A DNA stretch of 64,000 bases from Owenia fusiformis (taxonomy: Eukaryota > Annelida > Polychaeta > Sabellida > Oweniidae), in assembly GCA_903813345.2 (NCBI GenBank), contig CAIIXF020000004.1, positions 4,793,525 to 4,857,524 on the forward strand, written 5' to 3'. The translations under genes and the position numbers were made by a program. Shown one piece after another: positions 45,084 through 57,495 of the stretch (within the stretch, counting starts at the first letter, position 1; each line of letters starts with the position of its first letter). The notes under the pieces were generated by a model that was not told the DNA's origin, did not search any database, and worked only from the letters and a program-made list of their open reading frames with translations.

Positions 45084-46539
45084 CAGTCTGTTACACTGCT
45101 TCAAAGGCAAGCAGTTAAACTTAATATATAAGAAATCTAAATAATATTGTGCAATAATATAAAGAAAAATATATTCATATTGCACACGAATGACATTTGT
45201 ATATGTCGGGTTGCTTGTAAATTGGCCCATAAAGTCTGTAACCTCTTATATTTTGATGCTTCTCTACCTTGTTTAATTCTCAAAAAATAACACGGCGGAC
45301 GGACCTCAAATTACAAGAGGGCACATGCCCATTGCACTAAACACTAACAAATCTTATATATACAAATGCCATTCGTGTACAATATGAATATATTTAATGA
45401 ATAAATAATGATAGGCCATTCAATATGGTGAAATTCTGCACGAGTTGGACAGAATGTTTTACAAAGCACGAACCGAAGGTGAGTGCATTTGTACTAACAT
45501 TCTGTCCAACTCGTGCTGAATTTCACCATATTGAATGGCCTATCATTATTTATTCCGATTCAAACATAAAAATTAGTAAAAGCCGTGTCTGTGTGGAACG
45601 GGCATGAAGGAAGAATTCGCATGCCAAGATTCTGAAGTCGGCCGGAAAAATTTTAGAATTTGTTTGGGCTGTTCTATTTTACTCCCCGTTTTCGATTTTA
45701 TACGGTGCATGCAAACATGGGGTGTTGATAAAATAAAAATAAATATAGAGGGAGGAGGGAGTAAAAAAGAACAGCTATCCCCGGACAGAGCCCCAGATGT
45801 GCAGCTGAGATGTGACGTCGCTCAAAACAATGCAAATTGCAGATTGAATAGAGCATGGTCGTGCATCTATGCAGAATTCAAACATGACCGTGCTCTATTC
45901 GAATTTCTCAACCAATCAGAATGCAGCATAGCCAATATAGAACGTTCTCTAATTCTCCATAGATGCACGACTATGCTCTATTCAATCTGCAATTTGCATT
46001 GTTTTGAGTGACGTCACATCTCAGCTGCACATCTGGGGCTCTGTCCGGGGATAGCTGTTCTTTTTTACTCCCTCCGTAACTACTGTAACTATTTAACTAT
46101 GGCTGACTTCAAGTTTATACACCGTATAAAATCTAAAACGGGGAGTAAAATAGAACAGCCCAAACAAATTCTAAAATTTTTCCGGCCGACTTCAGAATCT
46201 TGACAGCATGCGTATTCTTCCTTCATGCCCGTTCCACAGACACGGCTTTTACTAATTTTTATGTTTGAATCGGAATAAATAATGATAGGCCATTCGGTTC
46301 GTGCATTTGTACTAACATTCTGTCCAACGAGTGCTGAATTTCACCATATTGAATGGCCTATCATTATTTATTCCTTAATTAGAGAACGTTCTATATTGGC
46401 TATGCTGCATTCTGATTGGTTGAGAAATTCGAATAGAGCACGGTCATGTTTGAATTTTCTATATATTATTGCACAATATTATTTAGATTTTTTATATTTC
46501 AGGTATAACTTCTTGCCTTTGAAGCAGAGTAACAGACTG
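45084..46539. mobile_element. 1.46-kb nested palindrome (foldback element cluster)
   Basis: Outer arms of about 90 bp (CAGTCTGTTACACTGCTTC at left, its inverse at right) are flanked by TA. Inside are further inverted pairs: 45166-45202 with 45358-45394; 45397-45700 with 46110-46290 (gataggccattcaatatgg, gactgaagtcggccggaa-type, taaaacggggagtaaaa); and 45750-45900 with 45960-46075 (cccggacagagccccaga). Several open frames across it are by-products. It lies in intron 3 of copy D. Confidence 0.75.
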
Positions 46540-46910
46540 TACATTACATTATTTCCACACATAGTATCCTTTACCATAACTAACATTTGCATCATACATT
46601 ACATCATCTACTATTCGTCACATTCCCTAATGGATTACATTATATATCACACACATTATCGTTTATCAAGGCTTGCATTCTCTACCATCGATTTTGTTTA
46701 TTCTTTATCATACATTACACTCATGTCCATATAGTGCATTCTTTGGCATTCGTTGCATTTGTAAGTACTGTCATACATTACAGTCTTGGTAATCCATTAC
46801 TTCATTCATAATGATTAATTTACTATAATATAAAGATTGTATTGTTTAACTCAGTGAATATTTAATTTCGGATTGTTACAGAAATCACTTGAATCCAACC
46901 ACAGCGTCAT

Positions 46911-49413
46911 CACGGTGTTATAGCATGACAGATACGCCACCTCTGAAAACGAGGTTAGTCGTATACGATCACTGATTTATCCAATAAAATGGCCACGATG
47001 AAACAGAAAGCTAAGGTAGGTGCATTATGTTCTACTACTGCGTATCAATAAAAGCATGAAAGATTTATGTAAGCGGCGCATTCGGTGATGCATTCAGTAA
47101 TGTTTATTTTGAACGTAGTCTTTGCAAATCGACGCCCATGGATAACATGAAATAAGCGAAAAACTGTCGAGTTTGAAATTCAAAACTTCATAAAATTTAG
47201 TAATTTGTTTCTTTTCTTCGTTAGGACATGCTCTACATTGCGCAACAACCTTGGTGTATATAAATGTAACCTACATACGATCATACAAAGCCAATTAAGC
47301 ATTGTAAACCACTTAATATGTTCTACTCAAGCCATAATAATGTATTTTGAATTTGCGGATACGCCAAAAATTGATAGACAGTTACGCGAACCTCGTTCAT
47401 ACTGTCATATATGTAAAACCGAATCATTTCATATCGCTTGTGATCCAAAATTGAAATGTTTTTCAACCGGATTTGAGTTTTGTAAGCTATAATAGATGAA
47501 ATCGTATTATAACCACCTTGCAGGGCCTGTTCTAGGGGTTTTAGTACTAGTTGAGAAGGCATTTAAATTGCTATATTGACGTGAGCAATATTGTGTCGGG
47601 CGTTAATGACTTTAGTCGAGAAATAATGATATTATTCGCCCGGCTATGTTTCCCGGAAAAAGTGATATCGTTCAGTGCGTAAGATTTTCTATTTCAAAGG
47701 ACAAGGTGCAATTATTGGCAAATATCCCTATGGTCAAAATGAATCATTCGTAGGTGTAACATGAAGAATAAAATGTCATATAATACTTTGGAAAATATTA
47801 AAGTGCTCGGACACACATAAGCTGAGATAGGGATCATTTCGTTCAGTAAGGTTGTATTGACTTATATGGGGCTGTGCACCATTGACTTAACATGAGGATA
47901 TCAGCAGATCCCAATAGAGGCCATTGGTTTCCATTGATTATCACAGAAATACCAAAAATACACTATGACCTGAATCAATTGCAAACTTAATAATTTCACA
48001 ATGCGACACAAATGGTTTATCTCATCAAATGTGCAAATATGAAGTTTGCAATTGCGATTCAGGTCATACTTAAAATTAAAAGATTGTACATTTTTTCATC
48101 ATTTTTTCCCCTACAAAATGGCTATAGAAAAATGCTCCAAAAACAACTTTTACACTTATCAAATATCATACAAGTTTGTAAAACCAAAGATTATACTATT
48201 ATATTTCATTATGTAGTAACATATTTGGATAAGATGCAGGGATGCGTAGGATGTAAATGGATTTTGACAGACACAAAAATACTTCCTGGTTTGGAATCTA
48301 TGCCTCTACACTTCATGATTGAATTATGACCCTAATAAGTGGCCTATACATCAATACAGTGCTGAATATAGGTCAACAAGATACTAGTGTGCATATAAAT
48401 GTAATAATTGAAGCAGAATACTCATTTTGAAAAATCAGATGAATTATTTTTTCCCATGGGGAGATCCCAATGGAGGGTATATAAGGTCCTTTGCTATTTC
48501 AGCCCTGGGCATTAACGGTGGTAATAATGGTAATAACGTCATTTCTGCGGCCCTTGGTCCAATGTTTCACTATATTGCCCGCAGAAATGACGTTATTGTA
48601 CTATTATGAAGATGGTGACATAAACAGCTGAATATGATTTGTAATAATGGTAATATATGTCTAATGTCACTTATGACATCATCAATTAATTTGGAGTTGT
48701 TTTCTTCCGTCGCCTGTTCGTTGTTACTAATTTCTTCCTTTGCCTCTTCATTACAATCATTTTCACTTTCATTGGCTTTCGCTATTTTTTCCTTGCCCTA
48801 TAGAGGCTCAAGCAAGAGCGTCTCTTGCGAGTCCTGAAAACAAATATAGGCAGTTCACACATAGAGAGCTATCCATCTAGGGACCTTGACTTGACAGGAA
48901 CTTGCATGTAACCGTCCGCTAACATCTAATGTAAAACTAATACAATGCGTTGCTGTCCATAAAAAAGCATGCGATACATACGTATCTGTCTAACGACCTT
49001 GCGATTGAAACCTTATTATCTACAATATTTACCACATTTCTGTTCTGCATTTGTCATTTTATGGCTTGTTTATACACAGTTTACGTACAGTTAGTATTTT
49101 GAGTGGCTCTGAGGCACATATACTGAGAAAACACGAAAAAGGACTAAAAATTATGAACTTCGAAATCTCAGCTGGGTAGGTTTACAGCTTATATTCTGCT
49201 TCTTGTAGACCACACGACAGATTTAACTCAATCTTTATAACCATTCACATATGCATCACCGAATGGAACTAGTTGAAAAGGATAGCTTATCTGTGAATCT
49301 TGCCTACAGGCGAAAAAGAGGACATGCTGTCTTTCCCGTCCGCCATTTTTTGTTATCGTTACCGCAAAATTTGGCCAATTGCCTTGTCGTATCTGTCATG
49401 CTATAACACCGTG
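46911..49413. mobile_element. 2.5-kb Transib-like element inserted in exon 4 of copy D
   Basis: 26-bp perfect terminal inverted repeats start CACGGTGTTATAGCATGAC. The exon sequence GTCAT is duplicated at 46906-46910 and 49414-49418. The CACGGTG end and 5-bp duplication match Transib elements as known from the family. No transposase was recognised; the longest protein-like piece is a short frame at 47340-47492 with SYCHICKTESFHIAC, possibly a zinc-binding scrap. It is therefore most likely a non-autonomous copy. Confidence 0.85.
48523..48597. repeat. Short inverted repeat within the Transib-like element
   Basis: ataacgtcatttctgcgg is followed about 30 bp later by ccgcagaaatgacgttat. The stem contains the CRE-like core TGACGT. 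Confidence 0.6.
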
Positions 49414-50569
49414 GTCATGGGAGTGTTCATAAAAGCCCAGAGAGACCCCTTAACACCACACCAAATATCAGATTCTAACATTATTGAGGTGTCAGGGAAT
49501 CTCATTGGTGCAGGATTAACCACGACAAAGGGCACGATCTCTGGTTTCTTTCTTCTACTAATGAACCATCCAGATATTCAAGTAAAACTTCAAGAAGAAG
49601 TTGACAAAGTAGTTGGCAAAGACCGGAATCCAAGTGTTGACGATAAAGATGACATGCCGTACCTTCAAGCGACGCTTATTGAAGTGTTACGTTATTTGTC
49701 CCATGCACCAATTGCTGTCCCGCATAAAACAATGGTAGACACAAGCATTGCAGGATACCATATCCCAAAGGGAATACAGGTTCTACGTATTATTTAATTC
49801 TTCATACTTTTATGATGACAGATTTAAGATTATAGTAAAGAAGACCACTATTACATATTTACAATTTTCAAATATCGAGTGTCTTTAATATTATTATATC
49901 AATTCACCAACAGCCGGGGTTTTATAGGTAAATCTCCATCTTTGTAAAGGAAGACAAGTTGACACTTGGTTAGAATGGAACAAATAAAAATATAATTTAT
50001 GCTTGCTTTAAGGTTTGGACGAACATATTTGCGATGCACCATGATCCCTCATTGTTTCCTGATCCTTGGCAGTTTAAGCCAGAACGTTGGTTGGATGATG
50101 ACGGTAAACTGGTATCTTTGGAGGAACGAAACAAGTCAGCAATTCCCCTTATCATGAATTAAATATTAATCTTAATTTTAATCCGATTAGCCTATTTGAG
50201 TAAATTTTCGGATAACTTGTTATAGACCCTCAGGCCTACCACAAGCTCCTCACAAAGCAAATGAAAAAAAACACAGAACAAGATCGTTTCAATACACTCG
50301 CTTAAAAACGATATCTGTTACAAGGGAATTTTCATTTAAAAATGTTTATTCATTTCAGAGCTATCTCATTTGGAGCTGGCCGACGTGTTTGTGTCGGGGA
50401 ACAATTTGCAAGAACCAGATTATTCCTATTCTGTGCTACATTGTTGCAGAAATTCTCGATCAGTCCACCAGATGGTTCTCAAAGTCCGTCACCTGACCCA
50501 CGTGACTTTCCTCTGGGAATAGTACTCCATCCTTTGCCATTTCAAATAAAAGCAATAGCGAGACAATAG

Positions 50570-51961
50570 ATTGAACTGCAACAAGCGGTCTAACCTATAT
50601 GGAGTACAGTGGTTCAAATGAGAGATTGAGAGATTTTGCAACGCACTCATAGCGTGTTTATAAATCTCATACGTTTATAACTAATAAAACGTTTACAACA
50701 TCTGATTATATTCATAATTTGTTGCGCATGTCTTTTTTTCCCTTCATAAGGAGCATCGCTTATACGTTGTTTATAATTGAGTAAATACTTATCTGATTTT
50801 GACATAGTTATTGGTAGGGAATCATGGTGATACTTGGCACGAAGCCATATAACTATCCAATCCACCGAATAAACAAGGAATTTGGAGAAAACATTTCATT
50901 TTTGGTGAAAAGAACATCAGAAGTTTTGCGAAATGCCAAATCTGAAAACTGAAAACGACACAGATAATAAATAGTCTGACTTTATACACCGGTATATTTA
51001 TTTCCCTCTGTATTTTATCCAATTTAATTCAGTTTATATTATTTATGTAAATCGATGGTCTTTGTCATGCTACATTTTGATGGTAGAATAATTCAGCAAA
51101 TATGATATTACAGTTACCCAAATGTCTGAAATGCATAAAATATAATAATATATTGCTATATGTTTTGCATAGGAACTAGTTCAAAAGAAAGATGGCAGTA
51201 GTATATTTATAAGATACAACCCCTCAGCACAGAACTCCCATCATTATTTTACTCAGTACCTATGATTTTCATCAAATGTATACAGTACACATTTTTCGTT
51301 TGACTGGTTATTGTTGCGATTTTATTGTGTCTATATTTCACTATATCGGTAGCTGCATTACTCCATTAGTATCTGTATCATTATATTGTACTTGTTATCT
51401 GTCAGTGTTATCTAACTATTCCAGCATCCTGCGCCATAGCGAACAAAATTCCTTCCGTATTACTTAGTAGTGTACTGGGCGTATCGAATTCCACGATAAG
51501 ACCATCGTCAACGACCAGAATTCTGCAGAGAAAAAAATATAGCATTTAATCCATGGTGATAGGAAACATCAAATAAACAAAGTTAACATTTAGAACTAAT
51601 TTACATTAGTTTACATCCAGACAAAGCTAGTTATTCTGTATTACAATTTCCGGCTTTGTATAATGCAGTATAGATATATTATACAAAATTAGGAATGGTT
51701 AATAAAATAAATGGAAGTTACTGACCCTTTGAGAAATTGAGTATTCTGTTGTTTAAAATGTTAAGCTTGAAGCTAGTCCCGAAATTTTGTTTAGTTGAAT
51801 ATCAATTCTATTAAATGTCATGTGTCAACATCAGTGAACATAATCAAATGCAAGCACTCAACGAATTTTAGGTGGAATCTATAATGCGTTTTCATTTGCA
51901 AGACTTAGCAGAGACCGTATCCTTCAACGCATTAAACGCGTATATACACGTATACAGGGTG
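50570..51961. other. Intergenic region after copy D
   Basis: AT-rich. No P450 exon 1 for copy E was found here or up to 53048. A short mariner-like end (acagggtgacaaac) lies just before the dispersed repeat at 51962. Confidence 0.45.
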
Positions 51962-52350
51962 ACAAACAAATTGTATCTATCCCACATCATTTGAGACTAA
52001 ATGCTCTATCTTGTATGAGTACTTGTATCTACAACTATTTTTGAGGTTATGAGTATTGGCTATCAATTGGCTATCAATTTCTAATTTTTTCTTCAACATG
52101 TATTGTAATGACTTCAGTATGAATGAAATGTCCCTTGGTCTTCTGGTCTTATGGATTGTGATATTGGTTCTTGAATGGTTGGGGGAAAAGGGGTATTACA
52201 CATTGTTTCTTTTCACGTTAGATCATGGTTTTGGGCTATAACGGGTTTGTTTTTCTTGACTGGTATGCACTTAGAGTTTGCTTTTTCTTGCTAAGTTCCA
52301 TTACAACTTTTGGTCCTTTCCCTTTAGCACTTGTGCTTATATATTTTGAT
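51962..52350 (+). repeat. Dispersed repeat, copy 3
   Basis: Close match to 12590-12985, including tgtatgagtacttgtatctac, tcagtatgaatgaaatgtcc and gttccattacaacttttg. It is intergenic, upstream of copy E. Confidence 0.65.
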
Positions 52351-52486
52351 CACAATTAATCTCTAATAACTTCTTCACTAAAAGTGATAGCAATTCAACT
52401 ATTTTGGTGCTTTATTTACACAATGTGTGTGATAAAGTAGTATTGAAATTAATATCAATAGTGTATTTTTCATGCATAGTGTATCA

Positions 52487-53048
<562 letters not shown>

Positions 53049-53233
53049 TTCTATTACGACGACGCTGTTCAAACGATGATTTTGAAAATCCTTGCCGAAG
53101 TGGTAGGTACCGCAATATACTTTCAACAAATTATAGATAACACTAAAAAATATGAACATTTTGAGAAGGCCATGTATTTCGTAGCAGTAACTTTTACCTT
53201 TTAAAAGAGAATGAAAATCAATTGACATTTGTT

Positions 53234-53295
53234 TCTCGTATATTAGGTCACCATGATGAATTAATCAATTCATCATGGTGACCTAATATACGAGA
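53234..53295. repeat. Perfect 29-bp-stem hairpin in intron 2 of copy E
   Basis: tctcgtatattaggtcacca and its mirror surround a 4-bp loop, aatc, with no mismatch. Copy C has only one arm of this sequence at the same place (ttcatcatgggtgaccta near 29934). Confidence 0.9.
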
Positions 53296-54695
53296 CATGG
53301 CCTGGGCTACACCTATTCATTTAAGGATGAATCTTTATCAAATTTGAAACACGTTTGAGCTAAATATACAAATTGTGTCTTGGCCGAGGCGGAATTTTAA
53401 AATTCAAATTACAAGTAGAGAAAAAATAGCTAACCAGTGTCAAGTTTTACTGCTGATTTTCGAAAAAATTATGATGTAATTCCTTATAGAGTTGGAAGAA
53501 AACGAATTGTTTAAACTGCACAGGATGGAAATTTATTAATCCAGATACATGTAAGCTTTATATAAAAATCATTACCTACGTTAAAGGGCATCATCAACTA
53601 CTAGAAAATCGTGTGTAAAGTTGGACAATGTTTGACCCGCATTGACCGGCTAAATGGCCGCGCGCTCGCAGCGCCTCTAGCGGAGGAATAATTATGACGC
53701 GAAATTCCCGGGTGTGTTTGGCATTATTTTATCTCGCCATATTACTGTTGTGCTGCATGTTCCATCAGATTGGTGGAGTTCAGTTCACAGACGACCACCC
53801 TCATATCAAACAAATTGCCGAGATGCAAGCTACGGCTGGGAGAGCAATGTCAGCAGGCAATGGAGTAGAACTAGACATGTTTCCATGGCTACGGTTTTTC
53901 GGAAATCAAAATTATAAACTACTGATGGAGTCATCTCTTACCAGAGACATGGTTTTGACGGAAATGCGGAAAGAATGTGAGGTAGAGTGTATCAAAAAAT
54001 GCAACAAACAGTTATCTTGTAAAACCACCAACCTAGTTATGACTACTATACTACTATGTGGCACCTGTCACACCTTCTTTCTATTACCCCTGTGCCCCAT
54101 GGTCTGACTATTGCAATGCTTTAAACTTTGTCCCGAGCAGATTTGCCTCACTTTGCGAGATCAATGATTATTTGGCCAAACTTGAGTACCTGTCAATGAA
54201 TAACAACCCATTTAATTGCAATGAGGAGAAATGTGGCGTTGTGTATACATTGAATGAAAAGGATACAGTCATCACTGGTTTAATGTTTTCTTCCAATGGC
54301 ACCTAGTCTGTGCACTAACTTTCGCGATGTTTTTGAACTTGGTCCCAAGCTAATTTTGACCAACTTTGCAAAGGGAATGATTATTCGCCAAACCATAGCC
54401 CAATTTCAATAAATGACATACCATTGAAAAGAGGAGACACATGGTTTTATGGTACATTGAATAAAATCAATGCTGTTATCACTGGTTGTGTGCTTTTCCT
54501 AGACTACAATTTGTTGTGTTTTTTTAATATGCATCGTATAAGCATTGCCATTGGATACGAATGCACGTAAATAATGACTAAAAAGGTGTAAGAAAACACA
54601 GCGAGAAAAAACATCCGTGAGAAATTTGATTGCAACATAATATCCACTGTATATGTTTTATTAAGTGTTAATTCCGTCGTCAATCTTTAGTCAAT

Positions 54696-55260
54696 GATTC
54701 TTTTTCCATATAGGATTGAAATCTCGCTTTTAATGAGATTTTAAGAGATCTGCATTTTTAAATCTTTAAAGACTAACATTTTCTTCTATTTTTTATTTTA
54801 TTTTTATTTATTTTTTATTCCTTCATTCTTATTATTATGTACATGTAAATGTAAATATAAATATGTACATGTAAATGTAATGCAATTAATAATATAAATA
54901 TTCTATTTGTTGGCATATTTGAATTCTGTGTTTAATTTTCTATCAAAACAACTTTGATTTGCACCATTATTTACCTTTATTTAAATTCTAATGATTTTCT
55001 AGTTGTCTAAAAAAGGTCTGGCTAAACCCCCATTGACACAATGCTGCAAAACCTTTAAAAGTTCATTTACTCCTACAAGGATCACAATTTTATTTTGATC
55101 ATAAAGTTCATTCCAATGGTGTTTTAAGTTGATCTGAATGGAATAACTTCCTTAATCAAGAAATTAAGTGACCCTGGCAATACATTTACATGTATTCCAG
55201 CCCTACTTTAGCCCTACCAATACCCATGATGCCATCTATTTTCATTTTATATGGAAAAGG
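54696..55260. mobile_element. 565-bp insertion in intron 3 of copy E
   Basis: Flanked by TCAAT on both sides (54691-54695 and 55261-55265). Copy C has no insert at the same site (agtaaattgcccagt near 31357). Ends are weakly inverted: ctttttccatata near the left, tatatggaaaagg at the right. Confidence 0.7.
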
Positions 55261-55338
55261 TCAATTGCCCAGTATTGATTATGCATATGTCATTAACGGT
55301 GCAGCCGAACAATATCCTGGTTGTTAACATTGCAGAAA

Positions 55339-55370
55339 TAGCTTGATTTCAATCACAGCGTCGTTTTTAA
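55339..55370 (+). other. Nonsense codon and 8-nt deletion in exon 4 of copy E
   Basis: AAA TAG CTT replaces AAA TCG CTT (TAG at 55339-55341). After agcgtc at 55362 the eight bases atgggggt found in copy C are missing. Confidence 0.85.
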
Positions 55371-57495
55371 AAGCCCAAAGAGACCCCTCAACACCACACC
55401 AAATATCAGATTCCAACATCATAAAGTCATCAACGGATCTCATTGGTGCGGGGTTTACCACGACTAAAGGCACAATCTCTGGGTTGTTTCTTCTACTGAT
55501 GAAACATCCAGATATCCAAGACAAACTACAAGAAGAGGTAGACAAAGTTGTCGGTAAAGACCGGAATCCGAGTGTTGACGATAAAGAAAACATGCCATAC
55601 CTTCAAGCGACGCTTATCGAAGTGTTACGTTATTTGTCACACGTGCCAATTGCTGTACCCCATAAAACTTTGGTAGACACGAGTGTTGCAGGTTATGATG
55701 TTCCAAAGGGTACACAGGTAATACTCACACTATATTTTCTAAATGATAAATGTGTATGGCGTTTAGATAAATATTAAACATATTTGATAGAAATAAAGAA
55801 CGGTCGTTTTTTAAAACATAATTCACTATTGTAATAGTTGTATGTACTTACTTTTCCGAAGGTCTGGACGAACATATTTGCGATGCACCACGATCCCTTA
55901 TTGTTTCCCGATCCTTGGCAGTTTAAGCCAGAACGTTGGTTGGATGATGATGGCAATCTGGTCTCTTTGGAGGAACGAAATAAGTTAGTTGTTATCTCAG
56001 TATATTATATGTCTGTTGTATATTTATATATTTTCAAATCAATTTCTAATACGTCGCCTGAAATATGTATCCTGTATTTACCATTCGCTTTGACGTCCGA
56101 GTCGTCATACTCTCAAGGAAACATTCAAGCATTCATTGAATGACCTTTTTGACATGCATTAATGTGTTATTTTTTACAAGAAATCGTTGATCTATTTCAG
56201 AGCTATATCATTTGGAGCAGGGCGACGTGTCTGTGTCGGGGAACAGTTAGCAAGAACCAGATTATTCCTGTTCTGTGCTACATTGTTGCAGAAATTCACG
56301 ATTTTTCCACCAGATGGCGCTCAAAGTCCGTCACCTGACCCACGTGACTTTCCTCTCGGGATTGTACTCCACCCTCAGCCATTTCGAATCAAAGCAAAAG
56401 TGAGACAAAAAATGGACAAGGTTGATAGTTCGTAACCATACAAAGACATTTCTAAAAAATGTGCAAGTTTTGGAGGAAATCCTAGTATACTAACAATAGA
56501 TACTTTTTACAAATCCCCGAATTGTCCCTATTCAAATGTGACATTTTTTTACTTTATTCAAATGCGACACGTTTAAATAATGCGTGTTCCTTTGACAACG
56601 AGGCAAATATTGTTGTCAACTAGGTAAGAAATTGTCAGTCAGGCAACTATCGTTGGCTTTGCGAACATTTTGACCTGTCTATGCTGCATGAAATGAACGC
56701 ATTCGTATTTGATACATTTATCTAGAGCCCAGTTCTGTTTTTAGTTACCATATACTCTGCCACCATTTCACTTTTAACCAAAGAGCTTAATAAGTAATTT
56801 GATGCAAAAAGTAATGCAACTATTTTTTGTTGAATTTATTGCCACCAAGGTGTGCTTGTATATTTTAAATTCACTGACCCATTTATATAGTTAACGCGAA
56901 CTCCTGCTCCGTAGCAGTAACTGTGCTAACATAAAATGAATTAATATAAGTTTAACATTGACACGTCTTATATCAAACATAGTCCAGAAAACGGCATACT
57001 CATCAAAATACATTGAGCGTTTGTTTACTTGAAAGATAGTTATATAGACCACTCTGCCCTAGATATCAATCATGTATTTCAAGTGTTTGTGCAACCTTGG
57101 TATTTTGCCAGGCCGCGCTGGGAACAATTTACTAAAAGCTGTGTCTTTTACAGGCAGAGAGTGAAGGAAATAATCGAGAAACAGACAAAAACATTACGGT
57201 TTTATTGAAAGAAAGTAATGATTTTATGAAATTGAAATATGATGCATATTTGAAAGATAACAAACACACAGTGTCCGGAATGGTTACATGTGTGTCAAGT
57301 CAGTTATTGTGGCTTGTAGTTAAATGCAATACACAGTATGTTTTTTGGCTCATTTCAGAAACATGACTCATTTTGCAGAATTAGAAATAAGCTTTTTGCA
57401 GATGAGCACACACTTTTAGATCCGCTCCTGTGTCTGGGTATGTGCATTTCACAATAAATTAGGTATACGTGTTAAACACAGCTGCAAAGAAGATT

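Larger units (their letters stand above)
35011..50569 (+). pseudogene. Cytochrome P450 copy D, exon 4 split by a transposon
   Basis: Exons: 35011-35302, 37701-37963, 44083-44295, 46882-46910 plus 49419-49779 (interrupted exon 4), 50013-50134 and 50359-50569. Without the insert and one copy of its 5-bp duplication, exon 4 is exactly 390 nt and open. Every other exon is clean, with hydrophobic anchor MLFYVLLACFAFLVYTFF, hinge PGPKGIPIVGN, C-helix KVRYMKK, I-helix GAGLTTTK, EVLR, PERW and FGAGRRVCVGE. The exon 4 donor is GTTCTA, weaker than GTAATA or GTATGT in the sister copies. Introns are far larger than in copy B because of several mobile elements. This looks like a recently functional gene killed by one insertion, possibly an allele only in this haplotype. 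Confidence 0.9.
53049..56435 (+). pseudogene. Cytochrome P450 copy E, truncated duplicate of copy C
   Basis: Pieces: the last 54 nt of exon 2 (53049-53102), exon 3 (53769-53981), exon 4 (55336-55717, 382 nt), exon 5 (55862-55983) and exon 6 (56201-56435). Exon 1 and most of exon 2 are missing; the copy starts abruptly after a tandem array. Exon 4 has TAG as its second codon (TCG in copy C) and an 8-nt deletion shortly after it. The stop of exon 6 is changed (CAG TAA to CAA AAA), adding seven codons. Heme loop, PERW and EVLR remain readable. Exons and introns are nearly identical to copy C, so this is a young, dead segmental duplicate. Confidence 0.9.

Noticed and set aside
45604-46011. 135-codon frame in the nested palindrome
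   Set aside because: It arises from inverted arms; no protein family features, and its mirrored counterpart is also open.
46911-46960. V(D)J-type 12/23 recombination signal at the CACGGTG end
   Set aside because: No A-rich nonamer is found 12 or 23 bp after the heptamer-like end, so only the Transib-like terminal rule is supported.
49310-49413. Exonisation of the transposon end into exon 4 of copy D (acceptor tgcctacag)
   Set aside because: Using this acceptor after exon 3 (phase 0) gives the wrong frame and a stop soon after the exon junction, so it would not rescue the protein.
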